A DNA stretch of 37,799 nt, taken from Prolixibacteraceae bacterium (GTDB lineage: Bacteria > Bacteroidota > Bacteroidia > Bacteroidales > Prolixibacteraceae). The stretch lies in contig JAJUGS010000005.1 of NCBI GenBank assembly GCA_029265875.1, forward strand, positions 1 to 37,799. The letters are read 5' to 3'. Below, piece after piece: positions 1-7,983 of this stretch (positions are counted from its first letter, which is position 1; each line of letters begins with the position of its first letter). The notes beneath the pieces were generated by a model. That model searched no databases. It saw only the letters and a list, made by a program, of their open reading frames with translations, and had not been told where the DNA came from. The translations under genes and the position numbers were made by a program.

Positions 1-1
1 G

Positions 2-886
2 ATCAGGCTGAGAATATTTCACACCCCCAATAACGAAGGACCGGTTTGTAACTCGCTTCCCTACACCATCGAACTGGCAAAGGAAGCAAAACAACTGGGC
101 TATAAAATTCTGCTCGATTTTCATTATTCCGATACATGGGCCGATCCGGGGAAACAATTTACACCGTCAGCCTGGGAAAACCTGCCTTTTAACACGTTAG
201 CCGACAGCGTTAAAAAATATACAACCCAGGTACTGAACTCGATGGGAAAAGCGGGCGTTTTGCCCGAAATGGTGCAGGTGGGCAACGAAATCAACAACGG
301 CATGCTCTGGCCTTATGGAAAACTTTATACCGATACGGGGGTAACCAACTGGAAAGGCCTGACAGACCTTGTAAAAGCTGGCATCCAGGGAGTAAAGGAT
401 GCCACGAATGGTTCACAGATAAAAATTATGGTTCACGCTGCCACGGGTGGCAACAAAACCGAATCGGAAAATTTCTATAAAAAGTTGATTGAATACGGTG
501 TCAGTTTCGATGTTATCGGGCTGAGTTATTATCCCTGGTGGCATGGCACTTTCGACCAATTGGAAAGCAACCTTCAAATGTTGTCGTCGAAATTCGATAA
601 AGAAATCTCGGTGGTGGAAACGGCTTATTATGCCAACAACTGGTACCCCGCACCCGATAAATGGACACTGGACGTGCAGCCATTTCCGCCAACCGAACAG
701 GGGCAAAACGATTTCCTGGTTGAACTGGCCACACGAATTAAAAAATATCCCCGGGTAAAAACAATTTTCTATTGGGAACCCGAAACCGTGGATATTCCGG
801 AATCAAAGATTTTTTATTTGGGCAGAAGTCTGTTCGACAAACAGGGCAATGCCTTCAAAGGAATTTCAGCCTGGAAAGAAAAGTGA
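2..886 (+). CDS. GH53 arabinogalactan endo-beta-1,4-galactanase (3' part)
   Basis: This is the 3' part of a gene that begins left of the window; 294 codons are visible, in frame from base 2. The family (GH53) cleaves beta-1,4-galactan, the backbone of type I arabinogalactan and pectic side chains, with a retaining (beta/alpha)8 barrel. Visible family marks are LRIFHTPNNEGP near the visible start, LLDFHYSDTWADPGKQ, VQVGNEINNGMLWP carrying the presumed acid/base glutamate, FDVIGLSYYPWW, and ISVVETAYYANNW carrying the presumed nucleophile glutamate. The protein ends soon after the barrel, so no C-terminal binding module is present. It is probably the last gene of a galactan locus on the left, convergent with the next gene, which ends only 6 bp away. 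The signal peptide cannot be seen. Confidence 0.93.
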   Translation: MRLRIFHTPNNEGPVCNSLPYTIELAKEAKQLGYKILLDFHYSDTWADPGKQFTPSAWENLPFNTLADSVKKYTTQVLNSMGKAGVLPEMVQVGNEINNGMLWPYGKLYTDTGVTNWKGLTDLVKAGIQGVKDATNGSQIKIMVHAATGGNKTESENFYKKLIEYGVSFDVIGLSYYPWWHGTFDQLESNLQMLSSKFDKEISVVETAYYANNWYPAPDKWTLDVQPFPPTEQGQNDFLVELATRIKKYPRVKTIFYWEPETVDIPESKIFYLGRSLFDKQGNAFKGISAWKEK

Positions 887-892
887 GTCGAA

Positions 893-1768
893 TTATTTTT
901 TCAGGTACTGACGCTGTTCTTTTTTAGTCATTTCCAGTCCGCGGACTTCATCAGGATGGACCACTTTAATCGTTTGCGCCGAATTTACAATTTCTGTCTT
1001 CCCCGGTTCTGTCAGAAATGTTGGGATAATAAACTGCAGGCTGGTTGAAGAAAGCGAATCATGATATATAACAAGCACCAGTTCATGGGCTCCGGCAGTC
1101 ACCTCCCCTAAAAATTCACCTGCCTGAATTTTCTGGTTCAGTTTTAATTGGTTGCTTTTATCAACCACATTCTTGTAAATAATCAGTGTTCCGTCGGGTT
1201 GCAATAGTGTAATGGCATTTGTGAGTGTATTGTACCAGTTTTGTGAATTTCCGGCACGGCTGGCACCTGTAATCTCAACAACCTGTCCCTGCCGGGCTGC
1301 AAAAACCGGCATCCCGGGCCTGGCTGAAAAACCAGTGGCTTTCCAACCTTTGGGTTCTTCAGGTCCCCAGAAACCGGCAATACTGTTTACATCAACCGGT
1401 TTTATTTCAGTTCCGGGTGCAAATGGGACGAGATACGGAAAATCGGGATTTACATTGGGTGTCGGATCGGAACGAAATGTCTTTATTTCAAAGATAAACT
1501 GCGGAGCACTTTCCTCTGATTCCCTTGCCAGGGTAAAAAGCGAATTGTATCCGGGGTCCAGCCTCTTTATATAAGGAAGCTCTTCCCTGAAACTTGTGTA
1601 TTCAAGATTTGTGAACCACATATGCAGGTAAAGCGGTGTTTTTGCCTGATTGTGGGCCCCGAAAATACAATCTCCCACATTGTTGTAATTGTATTCAACC
1701 TGAACAAGCTGAGCGCGTACAAAGACAAACTGAAGCAGAAATAAGATACAAACAACAGCTTTTCGCAT
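893..1768 (-). CDS. Secreted M23-like protein, apparently catalytically degenerate
   Basis: This 291-aa protein has a clear signal peptide (MRKAVVCILFLLQFVFVRAQ) and is expected in the periplasm or outside the cell. Residues about 150-225 resemble the beta-barrel core of M23 (LytM-type) peptidases. The pattern is PVFAARQGQVVEI, then PDGTLIIYKNV, then a stretch ending KIQAGEFLGEV, which mirrors the usual V.A..G.V / HxDG...Y.HL / V..GQ.IG order. The zinc-ligand histidines of active M23 enzymes (first HxxxD and last HxH) are not seen, so peptidase activity is unlikely. The C-terminus is basic (MTKKEQRQYLKK). The gene is convergent with the GH53 gene. It may be a structural or regulatory cell-envelope protein. 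The family assignment rests on pattern only. Confidence 0.62.
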   Translation of the reverse strand: MRKAVVCILFLLQFVFVRAQLVQVEYNYNNVGDCIFGAHNQAKTPLYLHMWFTNLEYTSFREELPYIKRLDPGYNSLFTLARESEESAPQFIFEIKTFRSDPTPNVNPDFPYLVPFAPGTEIKPVDVNSIAGFWGPEEPKGWKATGFSARPGMPVFAARQGQVVEITGASRAGNSQNWYNTLTNAITLLQPDGTLIIYKNVVDKSNQLKLNQKIQAGEFLGEVTAGAHELVLVIYHDSLSSTSLQFIIPTFLTEPGKTEIVNSAQTIKVVHPDEVRGLEMTKKEQRQYLKK

Positions 1769-1855
1769 TTATCAATTTTTAGCAGGAAGATATTTCAAAA
1801 CTTCTCAAATGTAAATAAAATTGATTTTCTTGCCGAACTAAACATTCTCAAAACG

Positions 1856-2329
1856 GTGTACACAAAAGAAGAATTAAAAGAGCTGCAGCTAAAATTCTGG
1901 GCAGATTTCAGGGAATTCAGCCAAAATCATCCTGATCCTGCGTTGCGCAGAAAACGTTGGCTATTGAATAACACGGGAGTGAACGGACTGGCTTTCAGGT
2001 TTGAATTCGACCGCAATTGCGCGATGGTGATGATTGAACTGCAACACAAAAACGAAGCCCGCAGGCTGAAAACTTTTGAAATACTGGAACGCTACAAAGT
2101 AGTGCTGGAGGAAGGTTTTGAAAACGGTTTACACTGGGAATTTTACCACCAGCGCGACGACAACCGCCAGGAAGTATGCCGCATTTTTACCCGGCTGGAT
2201 GGTGTCGATTTTCACCGGCAAAACCACTGGCCCGCTGTTTTTGCTTTTTTCACTGAAAATATGATCAGACTCGAGGAGAATTTCCTGATGCTGCGGGAAG
2301 TTCTGAAAGAGAAACTAAAAGAAGATTGA
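1856..2329 (+). CDS. DUF4268-family protein
   Basis: This 157-aa soluble protein has no signal peptide or membrane segment. The start used is a GTG encoding MYTKEELKELQLKFW; no in-frame ATG lies closer and no convincing ribosome-binding site is visible, which is usual in this phylum. The body matches what I know of the DUF4268 family: LKFWADFREF at the N-terminus, a VNGLAFRFEFDR..AMVMIEL segment, and a C-terminal helix with FTENMIRLEENFLMLRE. DUF4268 domains also occur fused to restriction-like nuclease domains; here the domain stands alone, as is common in Bacteroidota. No function is established. It is divergent from the M23-like gene and is followed by a MITE-like repeat 11 bp after the stop. 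Confidence 0.8.
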   Translation: MYTKEELKELQLKFWADFREFSQNHPDPALRRKRWLLNNTGVNGLAFRFEFDRNCAMVMIELQHKNEARRLKTFEILERYKVVLEEGFENGLHWEFYHQRDDNRQEVCRIFTRLDGVDFHRQNHWPAVFAFFTENMIRLEENFLMLREVLKEKLKED

Positions 2330-2340
2330 CGATTTACCAT

Positions 2341-2560
2341 TCAATGTCGTTTAGTTAATGAGCCTCATTGTCCTAAACAGATTGCTTCAGTCGTTCCTCC
2401 TTCGCAATGACGGGCACTTTCTGAAGGAGATGGTCGTGTTTTTTGCGGCATCGCCGCAAAAAACATGACCTCTTTCTCCAGTCAAAATCGTCATTGCGAG
2501 CGAAGCGAAGCAATCCATTTACAATTGAATGTCCTTCTTTGCTTAACTAAACGACATTGA
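2341..2560. repeat. MITE-like palindromic element, copy 1
   Basis: A 220-bp non-coding element is bounded by perfect 18-bp terminal inverted repeats: TCAATGTCGTTTAGTTAA at 2341-2358 and its reverse complement at 2543-2560. Inside is an imperfect inverted pair (2378-2411 against 2489-2515) of the CGTCATTGCGAG / GCGAAGCGAAGCAATCC type often seen scattered in bacterial genomes. The centre is a perfect 13-bp stem with a 3-nt loop (2437-2449 and 2453-2465). An 11-bp direct repeat, GATTTACCATT, lies at 2331-2341 and 2559-2569; it overlaps the element ends by one or two bases and could be a target duplication or coincidence. A related element lies at 7645-7912. No transposase is nearby, so mobility would have to be in trans. 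Confidence 0.85.
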
Positions 2561-2617
2561 TTTACCATTTACGATTTATTCATTCTCAAATTCAAGCATT
2601 ATAGCATTCATGCATTG

Positions 2618-3241
2618 TTACGGTGCCAGCCTCGAAATCTGCCAATTATCAACTTTCTTTACAAACAAAATCCTGTCGTGAAGACGACTTTCGCGGCCTT
2701 GCCAGAACTCAAACCGAACAGGTTTGACGATGTAACCACCCCAGTTTTCAGGTCGGGTGACCGGTTCCTTTTTCCTGGCTTCAAAAAGCTGGTCAATTTT
2801 CTCACGGGAATGGATTACACTGCTTTGCTCCGAAACATTGGCGGCTACCTGGCTGTTCAGCGGACGTGAGTAAAAGTAGCGGTCTGACACTTCGGGACTG
2901 GTTTTTTCTGCAAAACCTGCAACCCTGATCTGTCGTTCGAGTTCGGGCCAGAAAAACAACAGGCTAACTGCTGAACTATTTGTGATGGACTTTCCTTTCA
3001 AACTATTGTAATTGGTAAAAAAGGTAAATCCTTCTTCGCCGAAATCTTTCAGCAAAACAATCCTTGAGTGGGGAAAACCATCTTCTGCAACCACCGAAAG
3101 ACCCATTGCGGTGGGTTCGTTTATTCTGGCTTCCAGCGCCTCTTTCATCCATTTTTCAAACTGCCTGAATGGATTTTTTTCCACCTTTTCCTCCGACAAT
3201 TCTGCCAATTGGTAATCTTTTCGTATCGAATCAAGTTTCAT
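2618..3241 (-). CDS. pdxH: Pyridoxamine 5'-phosphate oxidase
   Basis: PdxH oxidises pyridoxamine or pyridoxine 5'-phosphate to pyridoxal 5'-phosphate using FMN, the last step of de novo and salvage vitamin B6 synthesis in the cytoplasm. The 207-aa length is normal for the family. Recognisable segments are the N-terminal MKLDSIRKDYQLAEL, the FMN-binding SRIVLLKDFGEEGFTFFTNYNSLKG, LLFFWPELERQIRVAG, YFYSRPLNSQVAANVSEQS, and the C-terminal WGGYIVKPVRFEFWQG followed by SRLHDRILF. The protein ends in the typical arginine-leucine-(alanine)-proline tail. The ATG start gives the expected N-terminus. The gene stands alone on the minus strand, divergent from the redoxin gene. Confidence 0.96.
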   Translation of the reverse strand: MKLDSIRKDYQLAELSEEKVEKNPFRQFEKWMKEALEARINEPTAMGLSVVAEDGFPHSRIVLLKDFGEEGFTFFTNYNSLKGKSITNSSAVSLLFFWPELERQIRVAGFAEKTSPEVSDRYFYSRPLNSQVAANVSEQSSVIHSREKIDQLFEARKKEPVTRPENWGGYIVKPVRFEFWQGRESRLHDRILFVKKVDNWQISRLAP

Positions 3242-3370
3242 AATTTCATCTTTCCGGCATTATAACCACCCTGATTTCAGTTTGTTTAGGGTTTCTTTTG
3301 AATTTGAACCTTTTTTAACTGCAATCCGTTAATAAAAGACTAATTGGTATTAATTTAAAAACTGACAACT

Positions 3371-3979
3371 ATGAGAAATTTGCTTTTATTTCTGATTTTA
3401 ATTTTACCCGCGTTTGCGTTGGCAAACGGAAATCCATCGCAACTGCCAATGGGTGGTAAGGCAACATTGACCGACCTGAAAATGGATGATGTGTCGGGTG
3501 CTGAAATTTCGCTGGCCGATGCAAAAAAGGAAAATGGCCTGCTGGTTGTTTTTTCCAGTAATACTTGCCCGTTTGTTCTGCAGTGGGAAGGCCGGTACAA
3601 CGAACTGAAAAGCTTCGCCGACCAGCACAAAGTGGGAATGGTGGTGCTGAACTCGAATCACCAGAAACGCGATGGTGACGATTCTTTTGATGCCATGAAA
3701 AAACACGCAGCCGAAAAAGGGTACAAATTCAGTTATGTGCTTGACGAAGAGAGTGCCATCGCCAATGCGTATGGCGGACAAACCACTCCTCATGCTTTTC
3801 TGTTCGACAGCCGGATGGAACTGGTTTACAAAGGCGCCATTGATGATAATTACAAAAGTGCCGCCGATGTAAAACAACCCTATGTAAAAAACGCGATTGC
3901 CGAAATTGCTTCAGGCAAAAAAGTTTCGGTAGCTGAAACAAAGCCTGTTGGCTGCAGCATAAAAAGAAAAACAGAATAG
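3371..3979 (+). CDS. Exported thioredoxin-fold redoxin (AhpC/TSA-like)
   Basis: The 202-aa protein starts with a signal peptide (MRNLLLFLILILPAFALANG), so it acts in the periplasm. The rest is a thioredoxin/peroxiredoxin fold: strand LLVVFSSNTCPFV with a single cysteine (Cys66) in a CPFV context instead of a CxxC pair, VLDEESAIANAYG, and the cis-proline region GGQTTPHAFLFD. A second cysteine sits close to the C-terminus in VGCSIK, a pattern I associate with a Bacteroidota redoxin group. It could be a thiol peroxidase or a general reductase; the substrate is unknown. A strong terminator follows the stop. No partner gene is adjacent, as both neighbours are on the opposite strand. Confidence 0.82.
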   Translation: MRNLLLFLILILPAFALANGNPSQLPMGGKATLTDLKMDDVSGAEISLADAKKENGLLVVFSSNTCPFVLQWEGRYNELKSFADQHKVGMVVLNSNHQKRDGDDSFDAMKKHAAEKGYKFSYVLDEESAIANAYGGQTTPHAFLFDSRMELVYKGAIDDNYKSAADVKQPYVKNAIAEIASGKKVSVAETKPVGCSIKRKTE

Positions 3980-4003
3980 TAGTTATTTTTGATTTGTAAT
4001 TGA

Positions 4004-4036
4004 AATGCCCTTACCGTTGAGGCGGGGCATTTTTTT
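4004..4036 (+). terminator. Rho-independent terminator of the redoxin gene
   Basis: AATGCCC (4004-4010) pairs with GGGCATT (4025-4031), with further partial pairing inside, and a run of T follows (4030-4036). It lies 24 bp after the redoxin stop and overlaps the stop codon of the convergent rsmD gene by two bases. On the minus strand only TTT follows the stem, so it is expected to work mainly for the plus strand. Confidence 0.8.
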
Positions 4037-4565
4037 ATTCAAAAAAGCTGAAATTTACTTTTCCATATTTTCGGTTTTCCCTGAAACGGGGATGGCTTGA
4101 AAAATCATATTCTTTCGGGTGCTCGAGAATAAAAAGGCCTTCCGGTTTTAGTAATCCCGAAGCCAGAACTGCGTTGGGAACTTCGGTAAAGTTCTTCAGA
4201 TCGTAGGGTGGGTCGGCAAAAATGAAGTCAAAATTGCCGCCATATTTTTTTACAAACTGAAATACATCGGCTTTAAAAACCTTTGCGTTTTCAATTTTTA
4301 GCTTAACGAGAACTTCGTTAATAAAACGTTGGTGAATAAAATCTTTCTCCACAAAAACAGCTTCACGACAGCCCCGGCTCATAAATTCGTAACCAATACT
4401 GCCGGTTCCCGCAAACAAATCGAGTACCGATTTCCCTTCAAACCCGTACCGGTTCTCCAGAATATTAAAAAGACTTTCTTTGGCAAGATCCGTCGTTGGC
4501 CTTGATTGAAATCTTTTACCCGGGTCAAAAGTCCTGCCCTTAAATATGCCGCCTACAATTCTCAT
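4035..4565 (-). CDS. rsmD: 16S rRNA (guanine(966)-N2)-methyltransferase
   Basis: RsmD methylates G966 of 16S rRNA from S-adenosylmethionine during 30S assembly. The 176-aa length is typical. The N-terminus MRIVGGIFKGR, the SRPTTDLAKESLFNIL segment, the SAM-binding loop LDLFAGTGSIG (about residues 48-58), the acidic residue at the end of the next strand (VFVEKD), and the catalytic DPPY motif (residues 118-121) are all present. It is the last gene of a minus-strand operon; its ATG overlaps the stop of the DUF3822 gene by 4 bp (ATGA), implying translational coupling. This gene pair recurs in Bacteroidota. Confidence 0.96.
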   Translation of the reverse strand: MRIVGGIFKGRTFDPGKRFQSRPTTDLAKESLFNILENRYGFEGKSVLDLFAGTGSIGYEFMSRGCREAVFVEKDFIHQRFINEVLVKLKIENAKVFKADVFQFVKKYGGNFDFIFADPPYDLKNFTEVPNAVLASGLLKPEGLFILEHPKEYDFSSHPRFRENRKYGKVNFSFFE

Positions 4566-5365
4566 TGAAGTGTTTCCAGGTAATAATGCAGTGAGTTGAC
4601 TTCTTTGAATCCTGCTATTTCAGGAGCAAAATCCAAAATATCAGTAAAATATGGTGCCAGTATTTCTGTGGTTTTCCGGTTCATTTCTGAAGTTCCTGAA
4701 ATCATGAGTTGCGTGAGGTTTCTCGAAACTTTCAATTGCTGGAAAGTATTGATTATCTGATAAACCAGGTCGGTCGAATGATGGGCCGCAAAACAGTTGG
4801 CCAGCAAAAGCTTGGTCCTTTGCCTGATTATTAAAAAATAATAATTCTGGGTCCTGATCAACACCGAGAGATTGGGTTTACCGGTTGCAGGAAGATGGTT
4901 CAGCAAAACTGCAACGGGATGAAACCATTCCACTTCGTTGAAAGCTTTATCAACCTGTGATACCAGTTCACTGTGAACGGAGAAATTCACATTCACACCG
5001 TTCATGGTTTTACTTAAAAAATACTTTCTTTCAGTTTCCTTACCAAGCAGAATGCGGTTAATTTGTTCCGCCATATTTTCATCAGCCCCGGCCGGGACCA
5101 GTGTAAACAATTCTTCAAAAATATAAACTCTGACTTTTTGAAAGGGAAGTTTCAGAAATGGTTCAGATAAATACCACTCGTAAAAATGGTGGGCAATTAC
5201 AGCGGATGAATTAATTTTCAAGGGAAAATTTTTCCCCGCAATAATTTCATCCCCTTTTTCGTGGGTAATTAAAAAAGAAAATCCATCCAGACTAATCTGG
5301 ATGGACACTTTATACTGACTTAAATCTTTGTTTTCGAAAAAATTGTTTGCTGTCAAATCAAACAT
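4562..5365 (-). CDS. DUF3822-family protein
   Basis: This 267-aa cytoplasmic protein has no signal peptide or transmembrane segment. Its sequence (ISLDGFSFLI near the start, an alternating strand pattern, YYFLIIRQRTKLLLAN in the second half, and ILDFAPEIAGF near the end) and its overlap with rsmD match the DUF3822 family, a Bacteroidota-specific family of unknown function usually next to rsmD. The internal layout of two similar halves might reflect an actin/PilM-like fold, but this is only a guess. It sits 7 bp downstream of the membrane-anchored gene at 5373-6005, so the three genes probably form one transcript. Confidence 0.88.
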   Translation of the reverse strand: MFDLTANNFFENKDLSQYKVSIQISLDGFSFLITHEKGDEIIAGKNFPLKINSSAVIAHHFYEWYLSEPFLKLPFQKVRVYIFEELFTLVPAGADENMAEQINRILLGKETERKYFLSKTMNGVNVNFSVHSELVSQVDKAFNEVEWFHPVAVLLNHLPATGKPNLSVLIRTQNYYFLIIRQRTKLLLANCFAAHHSTDLVYQIINTFQQLKVSRNLTQLMISGTSEMNRKTTEILAPYFTDILDFAPEIAGFKEVNSLHYYLETLQ

Positions 5366-5372
5366 TTTCTGA

Positions 5373-6005
5373 TTACTCCCAGTTTCCGGCGTTGTTAATG
5401 GTTTCGGTAAGCGAACCTACTTTCAGTCCGGGATATTTTTCGTTCGTACGGCGCTGGTCGTTCAGATTGATCACCAATTGGCGGTCGAGATCGCGCAGGA
5501 TTACATTGTTGTGGGCCCTTGCTTCAAAAACCGGAACGCCAATTCCGGAACCAGTGATGATGGTGGTTGCACCCAGCGTAAATTCAGCAGGTTCCCCCGG
5601 AATCGGGATGTATTTCAGGCTTTTGGCATCAAAGTCTTTACCAAAAGTTGCTTCTTTGGCATTCACCCTGATACTGTCACTGATAATAAGCCCCAATTGG
5701 ATGGCTTTCTTTTCAGTAAGACCAGCTTCCAGCATACTGTCGGTCAACTCACCGATTTTGCGCACACTGATCACTGATTCATTTTCAAGAAAGTTGATTA
5801 ATGTATCCCAACTGCCGGTAAATTTCCCGTAAACACTTTTATAGGCAAGTTCTGCTTTTCTGATATCTTTCAGCCTTTCAATAGTGGCATCGTAACGAAC
5901 TTTTTTTGCTTTTTCAAATTCGATCGGACGCTGAATACTCTTGTAAATAAAAAATGCGAGTACAATGGCTACTATTGAAAGTAAGATTTGCAGTACGGTT
6001 TTCAT
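5373..6005 (-). CDS. Membrane-anchored protein of unknown function
   Basis: I place the start at the ATG giving MKTVLQILLSIVAIV (210 aa). An in-frame start 42 bp upstream would add 14 residues of poor signal character. One transmembrane helix (about residues 3-21) is followed by a periplasmic domain rich in charged residues, with a helix ERLKDIRKAELAYKSVYGKFTG. That segment resembles the region after the N-terminal helix of pseudopilin-like proteins (AELAYK.VYGKFT). The remainder has no motif I can name. The family is conserved in Bacteroidota beside DUF3822, as far as I recall. It is probably the first gene of the DUF3822-rsmD operon. Function unknown. Confidence 0.75.
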   Translation of the reverse strand: MKTVLQILLSIVAIVLAFFIYKSIQRPIEFEKAKKVRYDATIERLKDIRKAELAYKSVYGKFTGSWDTLINFLENESVISVRKIGELTDSMLEAGLTEKKAIQLGLIISDSIRVNAKEATFGKDFDAKSLKYIPIPGEPAEFTLGATTIITGSGIGVPVFEARAHNNVILRDLDRQLVINLNDQRRTNEKYPGLKVGSLTETINNAGNWE

Positions 6006-6101
6006 TTGTATAATTTTAATAGTTCGATTTTTTTTGATTGCCTGCAAATTTATAAAAAAATATAAATTACTTTCCTTTGCACTAAGTTATTTTAAGCACC
6101 G

Positions 6102-7523
6102 ATGATTAAAAATCATTTACTGTCGCTTTTGTTGCAAAACCTGCCATTTAAGCCAACTCCGGGTCAGTCTGAGTTGCTTGAAATGGTCGCTTCTGCTGTA
6201 TTTTTAAACCATCCCGACGAAATTCTGCTGATAAAAGGTTATGCCGGCACCGGCAAAACCTCGGTACTGATTTCGCTGGTAAAAACGCTCGAAACACTGA
6301 AGATAAAACCCATACTTCTGGCCCCCACAGGGAGGGCGGCAAAAGTGCTGTCAGGTTACACCGGGAATCCGGCTTACACCATACACAAGAAAATATACCG
6401 GCAACGTTCTTCAACCGATGGGATGGGGCGATTCGAACTGGATAAAAACCTGCACAAAAACACCTGGTTTATTGTTGATGAAGCGTCGATGATTTCGAAT
6501 GAGACCGCTGAAAACTCGGTTTTTGGCAGCGGTCGTTTATTAGACGACCTGCTCGAATATATTTACTCGGGCGATAACTGCAGGTTGGTGTTGGTGGGCG
6601 ACACGGCCCAGCTTCCGCCGGTAGGGCTGAATATCAGTCCTGCGTTAGATAAAACATCGTTGGAAGAATATGGTTTTTCGGTAAAAATGGCTGATCTCAC
6701 CGATGTGGTTCGCCAAGCCCAGGGTTCGGGAATTCTCATGAATGCAACACGGTTGCGGTCAAGGGTGGCAGAGGATCAAGAGCCCGGTTTTTTCCCGGTT
6801 GAGGTAGCCGGATTCCGTGATATTGAACGCATTTCAGGAGCCGAACTGATTGAAAGTGTCTCAACAAGTTATGAAAAATACGGATTATTCGACACCATTG
6901 TGGTGACCCGCTCTAACAAGCGGGCAAACCTGTTCAACAAAGGAATCCGGGGTTCGATTCTTTACAAAGAGAACGAAATTGAACGTGGCGACCTGCTGAT
7001 GGTGGTGAAAAACAACTATTTCTGGGGACAGGAACAACCGGGTTTCGAATTTATTGCCAACGGCGACATTGCGGAGGTGGTGAGCATCGGGAAATACGAA
7101 AACCTTTATGGGTTCAGGTTTGCAAATGTTGATTTGCGGTTTATTGATTACGAAAATATTGAAATCACCTGCAAAATATTTCTTGATACGCTTTCCATCG
7201 AATCAGCTTCATTCTCTTATGAACAAAACCGACAGCTTTTTGAATCGGTTTCGGAAGATTATGCAGAAATCAGGAACAAAAAGGAGCGATGGAAAAAGGT
7301 GCGCGAGAACCCTTATTTTAATGCGCTTCAGGTGAAATATGCCTACGCGCTTACCTGTCACAAAGCACAGGGCGGACAATGGAAAGCAGTTTACGTCGAC
7401 CACGGCTACCTTACCAACGACATGCTCGACACCGAGTTTTATCGCTGGCTGTACACAGCGTTTACGCGGCCTACCCAAAAGCTTTTCCTTGTGAATTTTG
7501 ATAAGGGGTTTTTTGAGTTTTAG
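6102..7523 (+). CDS. RecD/Pif1-like ATP-dependent DNA helicase (SF1B type)
   Basis: The 473-aa protein has the motor core of superfamily 1 helicases of the RecD/AAA_30 type. It shows Walker A GYAGTGKT (residues 46-53), motif Ia LLAPTGRAA (72-80), Walker B VDEASM (125-130), motif III LVGDTAQLPPVG (about 164-175), and the C-terminal UvrD_C_2 region with YALTCHKAQGGQWKAVYVD and YTAFTRPTQKL. There is almost no N-terminal extension, unlike RecD2 (over 700 aa), so this is the short stand-alone Bacteroidota form often annotated as exonuclease V alpha-like. No RecB or RecC gene is adjacent. It likely works in repair or replication restart. The ATG start lies 15 residues before the first helicase segment. 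Confidence 0.92.
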   Translation: MIKNHLLSLLLQNLPFKPTPGQSELLEMVASAVFLNHPDEILLIKGYAGTGKTSVLISLVKTLETLKIKPILLAPTGRAAKVLSGYTGNPAYTIHKKIYRQRSSTDGMGRFELDKNLHKNTWFIVDEASMISNETAENSVFGSGRLLDDLLEYIYSGDNCRLVLVGDTAQLPPVGLNISPALDKTSLEEYGFSVKMADLTDVVRQAQGSGILMNATRLRSRVAEDQEPGFFPVEVAGFRDIERISGAELIESVSTSYEKYGLFDTIVVTRSNKRANLFNKGIRGSILYKENEIERGDLLMVVKNNYFWGQEQPGFEFIANGDIAEVVSIGKYENLYGFRFANVDLRFIDYENIEITCKIFLDTLSIESASFSYEQNRQLFESVSEDYAEIRNKKERWKKVRENPYFNALQVKYAYALTCHKAQGGQWKAVYVDHGYLTNDMLDTEFYRWLYTAFTRPTQKLFLVNFDKGFFEF

Positions 7524-7620
7524 AGAAATAAGGTAAAGCCCATATCGCGTAAATACCTAATCGTGCTATCTCTCATTTTCATTTTTCACAAAACACTTTA
7601 CTCCTTTTTTGCCGATTACA

Positions 7621-7636
7621 TTGTAATTAATTACAA
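7621..7636. other. Perfect 16-bp AT-rich palindrome
   Basis: TTGTAATTAATTACAA reads the same on both strands. It sits 8 bp left of the second MITE-like element and about 100 bp after the helicase gene. It could be a dimeric-repressor site or the preferred landing site of the element. There is no promoter evidence, and AT-rich palindromes arise by chance. Confidence 0.4.
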
Positions 7637-7644
7637 ATTATTAG

Positions 7645-7912
7645 TCAATGTTGTTTAGTTAACGCCTCAATTCTAAAACAGATTGCTTCAGTCCCCCGAA
7701 ACTTCAGGGCTCCATCGTAATGACAGTAAGCCTCATCAATGCTGTCATTTCGACGAGTGTGCGAGGAGAATTGAAAATCAGCGGAGCTAAATCTCTTCAA
7801 ACAGGCAGATTTCTCCTTTGCCGAAATGACAAAAAAATCTGTCATTGGCAGCGAAGCGAAGCCATCCATTTACACTTGAATGCCCTCCATTATTTTAACT
7901 AAACGACATTGA
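7645..7912. repeat. MITE-like palindromic element, copy 2
   Basis: A 268-bp non-coding relative of the element at 2341-2560. Its ends are the same 18-bp inverted repeats (7645-7662 and 7895-7912) with one mismatch. The arms are clearly homologous to copy 1: ACAGATTGCTTCAGT on the left, and GCGAAGCGAAGC(C)ATCCATTTACA plus TTGAATG on the right. The centre is different. It holds another inverted repeat, GTCATTTCGACGAG..GGAGAA at 7743-7770 against TTCTCCTTTGCCGAAATGAC at 7811-7830. A shared frame with different cores suggests insertion of one repeat family into another, or core exchange. The rest of the helicase-rfbB gap (7524-7983) holds the 16-bp palindrome and no gene. Confidence 0.82.
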
Positions 7913-7983
7913 TTTATATATCAAGAACGCGATTCAATACCAGGTTATCCAATTTGTATGGAATTTTTGGGGCCTCAATTCAT

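Noticed and set aside
2341-2560. Possible insertion sequence with its own transposase.
   Set aside because: The 220-bp element has no coding capacity; only a non-autonomous (MITE-like) reading is supported.
7720-7902. Short open frames on both strands (7645-7869 minus, 7720-7902 plus).
   Set aside because: They fall inside the MITE-like element and translate its inverted repeats; no domain or start signal supports them.
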